Below, piece after piece: positions 42,862 to 51,854 of a stretch of DNA of 64,000 nt. How positions within the stretch are numbered: the first letter of the stretch is position 1; the number at the start of each line of letters is the position of its first letter. The notes below the pieces were generated by a model, which had not been told where the DNA came from, did no database searches, and saw only the letters and a list, made by a program, of their open reading frames with translations. Both the position numbers and the translations under genes were made by a program. Origin of the DNA: Gp13-AA77 sp035946575 (GTDB lineage Bacteria > Acidobacteriota > Terriglobia > UBA7540); the NCBI GenBank assembly GCA_035946575.1, contig DASYZG010000078.1, forward strand, positions 1 through 64,000, written 5' to 3'.

Positions 42862-44124
42862 ATGAGCAGCCGACCACAAACTGCGCCCGCGCCGGAGTCC
42901 TCCCGGGTTCTCCGCGGCGGAGAAAAGCACGCCGTTGTCGCCAGCTTTCTCGGCTGGACGCTCGACGCCTTCGACTTTTTCGTCGTTGTTTTTCTGGTGG
43001 AGACGCTGTCGGCTCAGTTTGGCGTGGGCAAAGCCGCCATCGTTCTCAGTTTGACGACCACCCTGGCCATGCGTCCGGTGGGCGCCTTGCTCTTCGGCCT
43101 GCTGGCCGACCGCTTCGGCCGCCGCCGCCCGCTGATGGCGAACGTGATCTACTTCTCGCTCATCGAACTGGCCTGCGGATTCGCGCCCAATTTCGCCGTG
43201 TTTCTCGTGCTGCGCGCGCTTTACGGAATCGGCATGGGCGGGCAGTGGGGCGTAAGCGCGTCTCTCGCCATGGAGGCGGCGCCGCGGCGCTGGCGCGGCC
43301 TGCTGTCGGGCGTGCTGCAGAGCGGCTACCCCATCGGATATCTGCTGGCGGCTCTCGCGGCCCGGCTCCTTCTGCCGGTATGGGGTTGGCGCTCCCTGTT
43401 CTTTGCCGGGGCTTCGCCCGCCTTGATTGCCTTTTACATCTGGTCGAAGGTTCCCGAGTCCCAGGCCTGGCAGCGCGTGCGCTCGGTCAGCGTCGGCGGC
43501 ATCCTGCGCACGGTGGCGGAGAATTGGAAGACGGCCGGCTACCTTGTCCTGCTCATGACCCTGATGAACTGCCTCTCGCACGGCACTCAGGACTTGTACC
43601 CGGACTTCCTCAAGACCGCGCACGGAATTCCGGCGGCCACCGTGGCCCTGGTGGCGATACTCTACAATCTGGGCGGACTTCTCGGCGGCGTCGGTTTCGG
43701 GCAATTTTCGGAGCGGATTGGACGCCGGCGCGCGATGATCGTGGCCATGGCGCTCGCCCTGGCGGTGATCCCCCTTTGGGCCTTCGGCGCCACGCTCTTG
43801 TCGCTCGCGGCCGGAGCCTTCCTGATGCAGGCCGGCGTGCAGGGCGCCTGGGGCATCATTCCGGCGCACTTGAATGAGCTCGCGCCGGACGCGGCTCGCG
43901 GGCTCCTGCCCGGACTCTGCTATCAGCTCGGCATCCTGATCGCCTCCCCGGCCAATTCGATCGAATACGCGCTGCGCGTGCGCCTGGGCTATGGATGGGC
44001 GATGACGGCTTTCGAAATCGGAGTGATTGTTCTCGGTGTCGTGGTCGTCGGCCTCGGAAGGGAACGCCGCGGCAAGGATTTCTTGGCGGCCCCGCCTGGG
44101 GGCGCGGGCATCCTGTCCGCTTGA
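42862..44124 (+). CDS. MFS transporter (organic acid/sugar symporter type)
   Basis: 420 residues with about 12 membrane helices. The loop motif GLLADRFGRRRPLM and the first-helix motif FLGWTLDAFDFFVVVFLVET place it with lactate/sialic-acid/aromatic-acid proton symporters (SHS/AAHS groups). A second motif near 285 (GGVGFGQFSERIGRRRAMIV) is the C-domain equivalent. The substrate cannot be fixed from sequence; a lactate permease start lies at the far left of the window but is not linked. Confidence 0.88.
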   Translation: MSSRPQTAPAPESSRVLRGGEKHAVVASFLGWTLDAFDFFVVVFLVETLSAQFGVGKAAIVLSLTTTLAMRPVGALLFGLLADRFGRRRPLMANVIYFSLIELACGFAPNFAVFLVLRALYGIGMGGQWGVSASLAMEAAPRRWRGLLSGVLQSGYPIGYLLAALAARLLLPVWGWRSLFFAGASPALIAFYIWSKVPESQAWQRVRSVSVGGILRTVAENWKTAGYLVLLMTLMNCLSHGTQDLYPDFLKTAHGIPAATVALVAILYNLGGLLGGVGFGQFSERIGRRRAMIVAMALALAVIPLWAFGATLLSLAAGAFLMQAGVQGAWGIIPAHLNELAPDAARGLLPGLCYQLGILIASPANSIEYALRVRLGYGWAMTAFEIGVIVLGVVVVGLGRERRGKDFLAAPPGGAGILSA

Positions 44125-44158
44125 AAACATCGTAAGGGCGGCGCGCGCTCTCCGCGCT

Positions 44159-45460
44159 TTAAGCCGGCCTCACCAGTTCGTAAACCGTAATCTCCGGCGG
44201 CGCGCCGATGCGCATGGGCACGCCGATGGTGCCGATGCCGCGATTCACGTAGAGCTTGCCCCCCGGCTTTTCGAACCAGCCCACCACGTAAGGCGTAACG
44301 AACCGGCTGGGCGAGATGTCCGGGCTGATGAACTCCATGGTGACCTGGCCGCCGTGCGTGTGCCCGGCAAGGCTGAGATCGATGCCGAGCGCGGCGGCGC
44401 GGTCGAAGGTGTTGGGATTGTGGCTCATCAGGATATTCACCGTGTCGCGCCGCACCATCGGCTCGATGGCCGTCAGGTACTTCCGTACCATCCCCTCCGT
44501 GTGCCGTCCCATGTGATGCCGCGATTCGTAATCGACGCCGATCAGGTTCAGCTCGTCGCCGCCGGCGCGCAGCGTGGCGTTCTGCTGGCGCAGGATCATC
44601 GTCCCTTGCTCCTGGAACAGCCTGGTGATCGAGGCTTCGGTATGCGTCCACTGTTCGTGATTGCCCAGGGTCCCGATCACGCCGTAAGGCGCGCGCAGAA
44701 CCGAGAGCGCGCCCACCACCGCGCCCTGCGTGGACGCATCCCAGGTGACGTAGTCCCCGGTCAACAGAATCAGATCGGGCTTCAGACGATTGGCCATCTC
44801 CGCTACCCGCCGGATCTCGGCGGCGCTCATGAAAGGGCCGATGTGCAGATCGGAAATCTGCGCGATCCGGAATCCGTGGAAGCCGCGCGGGAGGCGATCG
44901 AAGGCAACGCGATAGTGCGTGGTCTGGACATCGGTCCGCTCAAAAACCAGGCCGTAGAACGACCCCACGAACGGCACCACGCCCACCGCCGTCGCGGCCT
45001 GCAACAGGAAATTGCGCCGCGACGGTATAACGGCTTCGGCGGGATCCGGGACCGCCATGGCAACAGGCCGTGTGCGCGTCCTCACCCAGGCCACGACGCG
45101 GCCCGGCATCCGGTAGAGCCATCGCAGCAGCCGGAAAATGTACCAGGGCAGCCGCAGAACCAGCACGAACAGAAATCCGATGCCCGATCCGAAGACCCAC
45201 CAGGCGAAGGGTCCGCCCACCAGGGCGTCAATCGCGGTCAGGCTGACCGGCGACCTGGGGTGCGCCCACCATGCCGGCACCGCGTTGTAGACCCAGAGAA
45301 AGGCATAAATGGTAAACAGTACTTCCAGAGTGACGCGCCAGGCGCGGTTCGGAATCCACTTGCGCCCGGCTTCGCGGATGCGGCGGATCCAGAAAATCTG
45401 GCTCGCCACCAGCAGCGCCAGGAGCAGTATGGGAAACAGAATGTCGAAGAGTGGCGCCAT
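44159..45460 (-). CDS. membrane metallophosphoesterase (YkuE-like)
   Basis: 433 residues. Four membrane helices (about 1-125) precede an internal twin-arginine-like motif (SRRNFLLQAATAVGVVPF). The phosphoesterase domain has QISDLHIGPF, LLTGDYVTW, GTLGNHEQW, MSHNPNTFD and LAGHTHGGQV, so all five metal/phosphate motifs are intact. Related proteins cleave UDP-diacyl-glucosamine-type or other phosphodiesters at the membrane. The four-helix lead followed by an RR motif is unusual for YkuE, which starts with it. Confidence 0.87.
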   Translation of the reverse strand: MAPLFDILFPILLLALLVASQIFWIRRIREAGRKWIPNRAWRVTLEVLFTIYAFLWVYNAVPAWWAHPRSPVSLTAIDALVGGPFAWWVFGSGIGFLFVLVLRLPWYIFRLLRWLYRMPGRVVAWVRTRTRPVAMAVPDPAEAVIPSRRNFLLQAATAVGVVPFVGSFYGLVFERTDVQTTHYRVAFDRLPRGFHGFRIAQISDLHIGPFMSAAEIRRVAEMANRLKPDLILLTGDYVTWDASTQGAVVGALSVLRAPYGVIGTLGNHEQWTHTEASITRLFQEQGTMILRQQNATLRAGGDELNLIGVDYESRHHMGRHTEGMVRKYLTAIEPMVRRDTVNILMSHNPNTFDRAAALGIDLSLAGHTHGGQVTMEFISPDISPSRFVTPYVVGWFEKPGGKLYVNRGIGTIGVPMRIGAPPEITVYELVRPA

Positions 45461-45717
45461 ATTTCAGCCCAGCTTTATAGAGTCTCGCTTTGGGCGGCGA
45501 GTTGCAAGTTATACGGCAGGGCGGCAGGAGGTCAATATCGAGGTTTTCCGGCCACCGGCCGATTTCAAACTGACCCCCGCTGCCAGCACCGGACTGTCGA
45601 TTCGTTTGGCTGCGCTGCGGGAAATTATGGTGGCCGTGCAGAACGCCTGGCAGGCGCGGAAACGGGACGCGCCGTTGATCCCGGTGCGTCCCGTCCGTTC
45701 TGTAGAATGTGCTTGGC

Positions 45718-47283
45718 CTAAAGTGAACGCAGGAAATTGATAAGATCCTGCTGTTGCGACACCGTCAGATTGTTGAAATTCTTGATCACCGCATCGGCTT
45801 CCGAGTTCTGATAGGTGCCGACTCCCGTGCACCCACCGCCGTGGCCCTTTTGCCATCCGTCCGCGTGCTCCTCAATCGCGGTGAGAATGTTGGTGGTTCT
45901 GCCGTCGTGCATAAACGCGATGCGCTGTCCGACGTCCCAGAGGGGCGCCGTGCGCCACATGTCGCCGGCGGCGGCGCCTTCCGTGATGTTATCCGCCAGG
46001 CACGATCCCATGTGGTGCAGCACCAGATCCGAGAAGAGATTCAGAACGATGTGTCCCTGCGACGGGATCGAGGCCGGCGGCGTCGTGAAAGACGTGGTGT
46101 GGCACAGCACGCAACCGACGTTGTTGAAATCCGTCTGCCCGTTGGTGCAACTTTTCTGCACGCCCCCGGGGCAGCCGGCCGCTCCCAGGAGTTGGGTCGC
46201 GGTCTCGGGGCGCTCCAGAAAGCGCTCGAAGATGGCGTCGCGCTCGGCATCAGCCAGGAAGAACCAGGGGTGCATCCCTGTCTTGCCCGTGCTGCCCGGG
46301 TCGCCGTAAAGGTATGAGTAATTCGTGGGATCTTCCGGAACCGCATTGATCACGCAGCCCGGCGTCTGATCGATCTCGGTCGGCAACAGCTCGTTGCTGA
46401 TGCCCTCTTCGACCTTCTCCTCGGCCAGAGTGGCGGGCAGAACCGCGCGCCACTGCGCCTTCCAGCCCATGCGTTGGACCGAACCGTCCGAACCCGACAT
46501 GCTGGGCACGCCGCCGATTCCGAGCGACGCTTTCAGGGAAAGATTCGCGTTCAGGTTGTTGAGGATGTCCTTGTTTTGGATGAAGTCGATGTAGCCGTCG
46601 CCAAACAGCGGCAAGGGCTGGCGGAACACCAGGTTATTCTGCTGCTGAGCCTGGGTGAAGTTCGGCTGCGCGATCGTGCAACCCGAATAGCTGGTCCCCG
46701 CGATCGTAAAAAGCTGGTGAACCGTGCCGTCGGGAGTCTTCAGATCCGATTGATACGGGAATCGCGGGATCAGCACGGGGCCGTACAGGGTCTCGAACGA
46801 CGGCATCGTGTTGCTGAAAGCGTCGGTGCCATCTCCCTGGTAGACCTGAAAGAGCGGATTGGTACAGCTTGCACCGTTGCACAAGCCGGGGCCGCTCGGC
46901 AGCCCCGAGGGACTCGAGCCGCCGGCAACCGGTTGGGCGTGGCAACTGGAACAGGAGTTCCCGTTGAAACGTGGACCCAGCCCGCAGCCGGTGACGTTCG
47001 ACCCGTCCGTGTTGCAGGTCACCACCGCGCTCGTCTCAAACTGGGTGGTGGCCGGGGCTTCCGATTCCTGCTCCTGCGTCGTCAGCGTGGACTGAAAGGT
47101 GCCCACGGTGTTCGCGCAGCCGGTGCACCAGTTGATGCCGCGCACTCCCGGGTCGCTGACGGTGGCCTGCGCCCACAAGACGGCCGTCAGGGCGACGATC
47201 AGGCATGCACCGCCGGCCAGAGTGACCAGCCTCAGCGTGCGCCCCACCACCAGCTGCTTCCATCGATTCTGTCGCTCAACCAT
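45718..47283 (-). CDS. DUF1111 di-heme oxidoreductase-like protein
   Basis: 521 residues from an ATG at 47283. A signal peptide/anchor (TLAGGACLIVALTAVLWAQA) leads to CXXCH heme motifs at CSSCH (111-115) and CVLCH (391-395), the spacing of DUF1111 (CcP-related) proteins. An extra CTGC near 53 lacks the His. C-terminal DVGQRIAFMHDGRTTNILTA is diagnostic. Likely a periplasmic electron-transfer protein. It is downstream in a tandem pair with a paralogue; the two probably share a promoter. Confidence 0.85.
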   Translation of the reverse strand: MVERQNRWKQLVVGRTLRLVTLAGGACLIVALTAVLWAQATVSDPGVRGINWCTGCANTVGTFQSTLTTQEQESEAPATTQFETSAVVTCNTDGSNVTGCGLGPRFNGNSCSSCHAQPVAGGSSPSGLPSGPGLCNGASCTNPLFQVYQGDGTDAFSNTMPSFETLYGPVLIPRFPYQSDLKTPDGTVHQLFTIAGTSYSGCTIAQPNFTQAQQQNNLVFRQPLPLFGDGYIDFIQNKDILNNLNANLSLKASLGIGGVPSMSGSDGSVQRMGWKAQWRAVLPATLAEEKVEEGISNELLPTEIDQTPGCVINAVPEDPTNYSYLYGDPGSTGKTGMHPWFFLADAERDAIFERFLERPETATQLLGAAGCPGGVQKSCTNGQTDFNNVGCVLCHTTSFTTPPASIPSQGHIVLNLFSDLVLHHMGSCLADNITEGAAAGDMWRTAPLWDVGQRIAFMHDGRTTNILTAIEEHADGWQKGHGGGCTGVGTYQNSEADAVIKNFNNLTVSQQQDLINFLRSL

Positions 47284-47354
47284 AAATCCCCCGTTCCTGA
47301 CACCTGATATGCAAGTCCCCCCCGAAGGTACCTGCCGGACCTTTCGCTCTGCGC

Positions 47355-48911
47355 TCACAAGGAGCGGAGGAAGTTGATCAGGTCCTGCTGGGCGGTTCCA
47401 TCAACACCTGCAACGGTCGAGAGGTTATTGAAGGCTGCGATCACTGCGTCCGCTTCCGAGGGCGGGTACTGCGCATTCGGATTCCCGGTGCAGCCGGGGA
47501 TGCCGTTGTCCTGCTGGTAACCGTCGGCGTGCTCTTGAATCGCCGTTACGATGTCGGTGGTTCGGGCGTCGTGCAGGAAGAAGTAGCGCTGCCCCACTCC
47601 CCATAGCGGCGGGGTCTTGAACTCGTCTCCCGCCGCGCTTCCCTGCGTGACGTTATCCGCCAGACAAACTCCCATGTGGTGAACCAGCAGATCCGAATAG
47701 AGGTTCACCGGTTGGTTGCCGAGCGCCGCAATGGAAGAGGGAGGTGTGGTAAACCCTGTGTAAGTGGTCCCGGGAATGGCATTGGTATGACAAAGAACGC
47801 AGCCAATGCTGGCAAAGTAGGTCTGGCCATTGCTGCAACTGCTCGGATTCGAATACGGGCAGGCTCCCGGCGCCGGTGGCGCCAGCAAACGGCCGAAAAT
47901 CGCGAAGCGCTCAACGTCGCCCGGCATCAGATATCCCGTGGCCGGCAGGACGGCCCAGTCCGTGCGGTCGTCAGGAACGCCGTGTGTCCCGTTTCCGTTC
48001 GGAGGCCCCAGCGGAAAGGGCGGCGTGCATCCGGGCGTCTCGTTCGTCTTGTTCGGAAAGAACTCATTGTCGATTCCTTCCTCCACGTCGTAGGCCTCAG
48101 CGATAAAGGCGAGCAGCGAGCGGTGTTGCGCTTTCCACCCGATGCGGTCCACGCTGCCGTCATCGGGATCGATGTTGGCGTTGCCGGAAATACCCAGCGA
48201 CATCTTCAGGGCGAGATTGGCGTTCATATTGGCAATGATGTCGCTGTCGTTGATGATCTCCATCAAGCCCTCGCCGAAGAAAGGCGGCGTGTTCCGGAAG
48301 ATCAGATTGTTCTCCGCCGAGAGCATCTCGAAGTCCGGCTGCGGGATGTTACAGGTTCCGGCGTCGGTTCGGCCCGTGATCGTGAAAAGCCGCTGCACAC
48401 CACCGGCAGGAGTCACCAGGTCCGGTTGGTAGGGAGCGCGCGCCACAAGGCTGGGGCCGCTCTGGGTTTCGAAGAAGGGCAGCACGTTCGTCGCGCCCAT
48501 CAGATTGTAGACGCTCAATAATTGATTGCCGCACGTGGGGAAGAGGGAACCCTTGATGCCGCACGGTGCCGGGCTGCCGCCGCCAACCCCAACCTGGGCG
48601 TGACAACTGTTGCACGAGTTGGAGTCAAACGTCGCCCCCAGGCCCACGCGCTTGACGTTTGGACCGCCGGCCACAATGTTGACTTCTTCCATGAAATTGG
48701 TCGCCGGCGACGTCATCTCCTGCTGGTAATTGTTCAGGCCGGAGACGAAACCGCCGGCGCCAAGCGCACCCGTACGGATACCGGGATCCGTGGCCGTCTG
48801 GGCATGCGCCAGGACCGGTCCCAGGCAGAACAATAAGAGTGCCAGGATCGTGGCCGAAACCACCCCCCAGATCAGCTTGGAGAAGTCGCTGCTCAATACG
48901 CGAACTTGCAT
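47355..48911 (-). CDS. DUF1111 di-heme oxidoreductase-like protein (paralogue)
   Basis: 518 residues from an ATG at 48911 with GGAGG upstream. Signal segment GVVSATILALLLFCLGPVLA. Hemes at CNSCH (100-104) and CVLCH (371-375), and GVGQRYFFLHDARTTDIVTA near the end. Shares RIGWKAQHRSLL, VEEGIDNEFFP and other blocks with the downstream gene, so they arose by duplication. The gap between them is 71 bases. A sigma70-type promoter lies upstream at 48972-49000. Confidence 0.85.
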   Translation of the reverse strand: MQVRVLSSDFSKLIWGVVSATILALLLFCLGPVLAHAQTATDPGIRTGALGAGGFVSGLNNYQQEMTSPATNFMEEVNIVAGGPNVKRVGLGATFDSNSCNSCHAQVGVGGGSPAPCGIKGSLFPTCGNQLLSVYNLMGATNVLPFFETQSGPSLVARAPYQPDLVTPAGGVQRLFTITGRTDAGTCNIPQPDFEMLSAENNLIFRNTPPFFGEGLMEIINDSDIIANMNANLALKMSLGISGNANIDPDDGSVDRIGWKAQHRSLLAFIAEAYDVEEGIDNEFFPNKTNETPGCTPPFPLGPPNGNGTHGVPDDRTDWAVLPATGYLMPGDVERFAIFGRLLAPPAPGACPYSNPSSCSNGQTYFASIGCVLCHTNAIPGTTYTGFTTPPSSIAALGNQPVNLYSDLLVHHMGVCLADNVTQGSAAGDEFKTPPLWGVGQRYFFLHDARTTDIVTAIQEHADGYQQDNGIPGCTGNPNAQYPPSEADAVIAAFNNLSTVAGVDGTAQQDLINFLRSL

Positions 48912-49222
48912 CGATACCTCCTCCGCCGGCGAAGGATACACCCGCACCACTTTTTCGGCAGAATGTCGGATACATTAAACGTACTAGTCCCAATTGTCAA
49001 GTCGGGAAGCCGTAACTAAGAGCTACGATAACCCCTTAGGTATGAGAAGATACGCGCAGAACCTGTTACCTTCTAGTGGGTTACTTGATGAGTTAAATAG
49101 GTCCCAAAGGCATCATCGCTGTTTTCCTCCGTGTTCCCCGAAGTTAGTGTCCTGGGTCACAAACCCCGCGGGATGACCCCGCCCGGAGCGCGCCCGCAGC
49201 CTGAACCGGCTATAATCATCGC
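48912..49222. other. intergenic region between the DUF1111 and FmdE genes
   Basis: Divergent promoters; holds the promoter at 48972 and, near 49125-49145, a short CTCCGTG-type relic of the CACAGAG family. No gene is seen. Confidence 0.4.
48972..49000 (-). promoter_or_regulatory. sigma70-type promoter of the DUF1111 pair
   Basis: Reverse strand TTGACA (rc of 48995-49000), 17 bases, TAATGT (rc of 48972-48977). The -35 is a perfect consensus; the ATG is about 60 bases downstream. Confidence 0.55.
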
Positions 49223-49819
49223 GTGAAGTCCCTCGAGGAGTACCTCACCGTCGCTGCTGAGCGCCACCGGCACCTGTGTCCGGGACAGGTCCTGGGCGTG
49301 CGCATGGCGATGCTGGGCCTTGCCTCCCTCGGTATCTCCGATCCCGAGGCCAACGCGCGGCGCCTGGTGACCTTTGTGGAGATCGATCGCTGCGCTACCG
49401 ACGCCGTGAGCGTCGTGACGGGCTGCTCGCTCGGCCGGCGCTCGCTCAAGTACGTGGATTACGGCAAGGTGGCTGCCACCTTTGTCGATCTCGAAACCGG
49501 CGCGGCCGTTCGCATTTGCGCCCGCGATGATTCCCGCGCCAAGGCCAAAGAGTTGTTTCCGGAGATCGCCAAGCCGAATCGCCAGCAATTGGAAGCCTAC
49601 AAAGTGATGAAGGACTCGGACCTGTTCACGACGCAGCACGTCATCGTGACTCTGGCGCCCGAGGAACTGCCCGGCGGCCCGCGCTCGCGCGTCAATTGCG
49701 ATCTTTGCGGCGAAGGAATCAACCATGGACGCGAAGTCCGTCGCCAGGGACGCGTGCTGTGCCGGGCCTGCGCTGGCGCCGCCTACTACAAAATAGTGTC
49801 GAAGCCCAAGCCGCAGTAG
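49223..49819 (+). CDS. FmdE-like protein with C-terminal zinc finger
   Basis: 198 residues from a GTG at 49223. The FmdE domain shows AERHRHLCPGQVLGVRMAML, VEIDRCATDAVSVVTGCSLG and a metal-type Cys/His set. The C-terminus (about 155-190) is a TraR/DksA-like zinc finger (CDLCGEGINHG...VLCRACAGA). Named after formylmethanofuran dehydrogenase subunit E, most bacterial members occur without that enzyme and have unknown function. It is followed after 16 bases by the rhomboid-TPR gene. Confidence 0.87.
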   Translation: MKSLEEYLTVAAERHRHLCPGQVLGVRMAMLGLASLGISDPEANARRLVTFVEIDRCATDAVSVVTGCSLGRRSLKYVDYGKVAATFVDLETGAAVRICARDDSRAKAKELFPEIAKPNRQQLEAYKVMKDSDLFTTQHVIVTLAPEELPGGPRSRVNCDLCGEGINHGREVRRQGRVLCRACAGAAYYKIVSKPKPQ

Positions 49820-49835
49820 CCAAAGAACGTGACTG

Positions 49836-51386
49836 ATGGAATTTGAATCCCCTCAGCCCACACCCGTGTCGCCGTGGCCGCCCCCGGAACCGCCCGCCCG
49901 GGTCCAGAACACCGGACCTCGGCATTTTCCCATCGCCACCCTGACAATCATCGCGCTGTGCGTCGCGGTGTTCGTGCTGCAGACCCTGGCCGGCGGCTCG
50001 AAGAACACCGGCGTGCTGCTCGACTTCGGGGCCTCCTACCGTCCTTACTTCCAGCACGGCCAGTACTGGCGCGCGGTGTTGCCGCTCTTCCTGCACATCG
50101 GGCTGTGGCATCTGGCCGTGAACATGTTCACCCTGCTGATGATCGGACCCGTGCTCGAGCGTATGTACGGTTACGGCCGTTTCGCGCTGATTTACCTTGG
50201 CGCCGGCATCGCCGGGTGCGTGGTTTCCATGTATCACGGCCACGTGATCGCCGCCGGCGCTTCCGGCGCGATCTTCGGCGTGGCGGGCGCCATCGTCGTG
50301 GCCGGGTGGGCGCATCGCGACGCGCTGCCGCACGAACTGGCGCGCATTTTCCGGCGGGGTGTATTTACGCTCGTCCTGCTGGCCTTCATCGTGGTGCAAC
50401 TCGCCGCCGGGCACCTGGTATCGAATATCGACAACTGGGGACACCTCGGCGGCTTGCTGGGAGGGGCGCTGCTCGCGTTCCTGATCCCGTTGCCGCGGCG
50501 GGTGGAGATCTTCCATCACGGCGCGGGCTGGGAACCGGCGCAATCCGACCTCGGGGCCGCTCGCTGGAGCACGGCGCCGCAGCCGTTCCAGATGATCGTC
50601 CTGGTGCCGGTGGCGATCGTGGCGATCTCGATGATCGCGGCGGCCCGGCACTATCACGGCGCCTCGCAGGTCACCCGGTTACTTGCGGAGGGCCAGCGTC
50701 TCGAGGCCGCCCATCAGCCCGGCCATGCCTTCGACCTGTACCGGCGCGCGCAGAAGCTCGACGCTCGCGATGAGCGCCCGTCGATCGCGCTCGGCCAGCT
50801 CGACTTGCGCCAGCACAAACCCGCCCAGGCCATCAACGAGTTCCAGCAGGCGCTCCGGATTGACCCTCTCTCCGTGATGGCGCGCTTCGGGCTGGCGGCG
50901 GCCTACCAGGTCAACGGCAATACCGCCGAAGCCGAGAAACAGTTCGAGGCTCTGGCGGCCCAAAACCCCGGCGCGCCTGACGTGCAGGAGGCCGTCGCGG
51001 ACCTGCTGTCGGAGCAGAAGCTTTATGCCCGCGCCATCGAGCGCTACCAGGTCGTGCTGCGCCTGAGCCCGAATGAACCCCTGGCGCATAACAATCTGGC
51101 CTGGCTCTACGCCACTGCCGACGATCCCAGGTACCGCGATCCCGCCGCGGCCCTCGATCACGCCCGCAAAGCCGTTGCGCTGTCGGGGTGGCGGGAGCCC
51201 AATTTCATCGATACGCTCGCCGAGGCGCTTTACGTCAACCACCGGTACGCGGACGCCGTGAAGGCTGAGACGCGAGCGCTGGCGCTCGCGCCCGACAATC
51301 GCGAGTTCCAGCAGCACATGGAGCGCTACCGCCGCGCCGCCGAAGGGCAGGACGGCGCCGCCCCCACCACCGGAACCGCCCTGTAG
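49836..51386 (+). CDS. rhomboid intramembrane serine protease with TPR tail
   Basis: 516 residues. The rhomboid core (about 30-230) has HIGLWHLAVNMFTLLMIGP, the nucleophile loop AAGASGAIFGVAG (Ser143) and the catalytic His in NIDNWGHLGGLLGG (His203), so it should be active. After a seventh membrane segment (about 245-262) come TPR-like units to the end (LGQLDLRQHKPAQAINEFQQ; ARAIERYQVVLRLSPNEPLA). The fusion suggests that protein substrates are recruited by the cytosolic or periplasmic TPR part. Confidence 0.88.
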   Translation: MEFESPQPTPVSPWPPPEPPARVQNTGPRHFPIATLTIIALCVAVFVLQTLAGGSKNTGVLLDFGASYRPYFQHGQYWRAVLPLFLHIGLWHLAVNMFTLLMIGPVLERMYGYGRFALIYLGAGIAGCVVSMYHGHVIAAGASGAIFGVAGAIVVAGWAHRDALPHELARIFRRGVFTLVLLAFIVVQLAAGHLVSNIDNWGHLGGLLGGALLAFLIPLPRRVEIFHHGAGWEPAQSDLGAARWSTAPQPFQMIVLVPVAIVAISMIAAARHYHGASQVTRLLAEGQRLEAAHQPGHAFDLYRRAQKLDARDERPSIALGQLDLRQHKPAQAINEFQQALRIDPLSVMARFGLAAAYQVNGNTAEAEKQFEALAAQNPGAPDVQEAVADLLSEQKLYARAIERYQVVLRLSPNEPLAHNNLAWLYATADDPRYRDPAAALDHARKAVALSGWREPNFIDTLAEALYVNHRYADAVKAETRALALAPDNREFQQHMERYRRAAEGQDGAAPTTGTAL

Positions 51387-51483
51387 GGGCGGCGTCCGCA
51401 CTGCCGACGCCTCACCGCCGGAACCGATCGATTAAGTCTTAGGCGCTGGCGAAAGTCCGATCGTAAGCCGGCTCTCGTATACG

Positions 51484-51689
51484 CTGTTCAGCGATTCGGA
51501 AGGCCTCGACTGGGAGGACATGGAGCACTTGGACCGGGAGCGGCGTTGGAAGGACTCGGGCTCTCCTCAGAAGGCCGTGCGCGTCTCGTGGTCTATACGT
51601 TGCGGAGGTTAAGAAACGGCATCGAAACGATTCGCGTTATCAGCGCGCACCAGGCGAGCCGCCGGGAGCGTAAGGCATACTCCAGATAG
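51484..51689 (+). pseudogene. BrnT toxin remnant, frameshifted
   Basis: One frame reads LDWEDMEHLDRERRWKDSGS (from about 51505); after a frame shift near 51575 another reads RLVVYTLRRLRNGIETIRVI and SAHQASRRERKAYSR with stop at 51687. The order D-EH-ERRW-S-RLVV-T-R-IRVISA-A-RRER-Y is that of BrnT ribonuclease toxins, whose N-terminus is not recognisable here. Probably inactive. Confidence 0.5.
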
Positions 51690-51690
51690 C

Positions 51691-51768
51691 AAGATCGATT
51701 TCTCCGACATCCCGGAGTCGACCGAAGCCGAATTCCGCCAGCGAAACCGGCAGCCCTGGCCTGGCTGA
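51691..51768 (+). pseudogene. BrnA antitoxin fragment
   Basis: Directly after the BrnT-like stop the frame reads KIDFSDIPESTEAEFRQRNR and QPWPG then TGA. SKIDFSDIPE is the usual BrnA N-terminal core; the DNA-binding half is missing. With the preceding remnant this is a decayed BrnTA pair. Confidence 0.45.
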
Positions 51769-51770
51769 TG

Positions 51771-51848
51771 TAACCTATTGAAAACACGACGAAAATAAAT
51801 CTTCTCAATTTTCTCACTTTTCTCAGTTTTCTCCATTGTCCCAAATTT
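51771..51848 (-). repeat. EKSEK repeat, copy 3 (open frame, reverse strand)
   Basis: TTTGGGACAATGGAGAAAAC to GTTTTCAATAGGTTAC on the reverse strand. An ATG at 51836 opens MEKTEKSEKIEKIYFRRVF, three codons longer than copy 2 by one extra unit (an in-frame 9-base insertion). The frame runs on antisense to the BrnTA remnant until 51609. It lies upstream of, and divergent from, the STGPRT remnant at 52.1 kb. Confidence 0.72.
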
Positions 51849-51854
51849 AGGGTT

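Noticed and set aside
45461..45717. Sequence TCAATATCGAGG...TTTCAAACTGACCCCCGCTGCC reminiscent of IS21-type flanks
   Set aside because: Too short and no transposase remnant or inverted ends can be shown.
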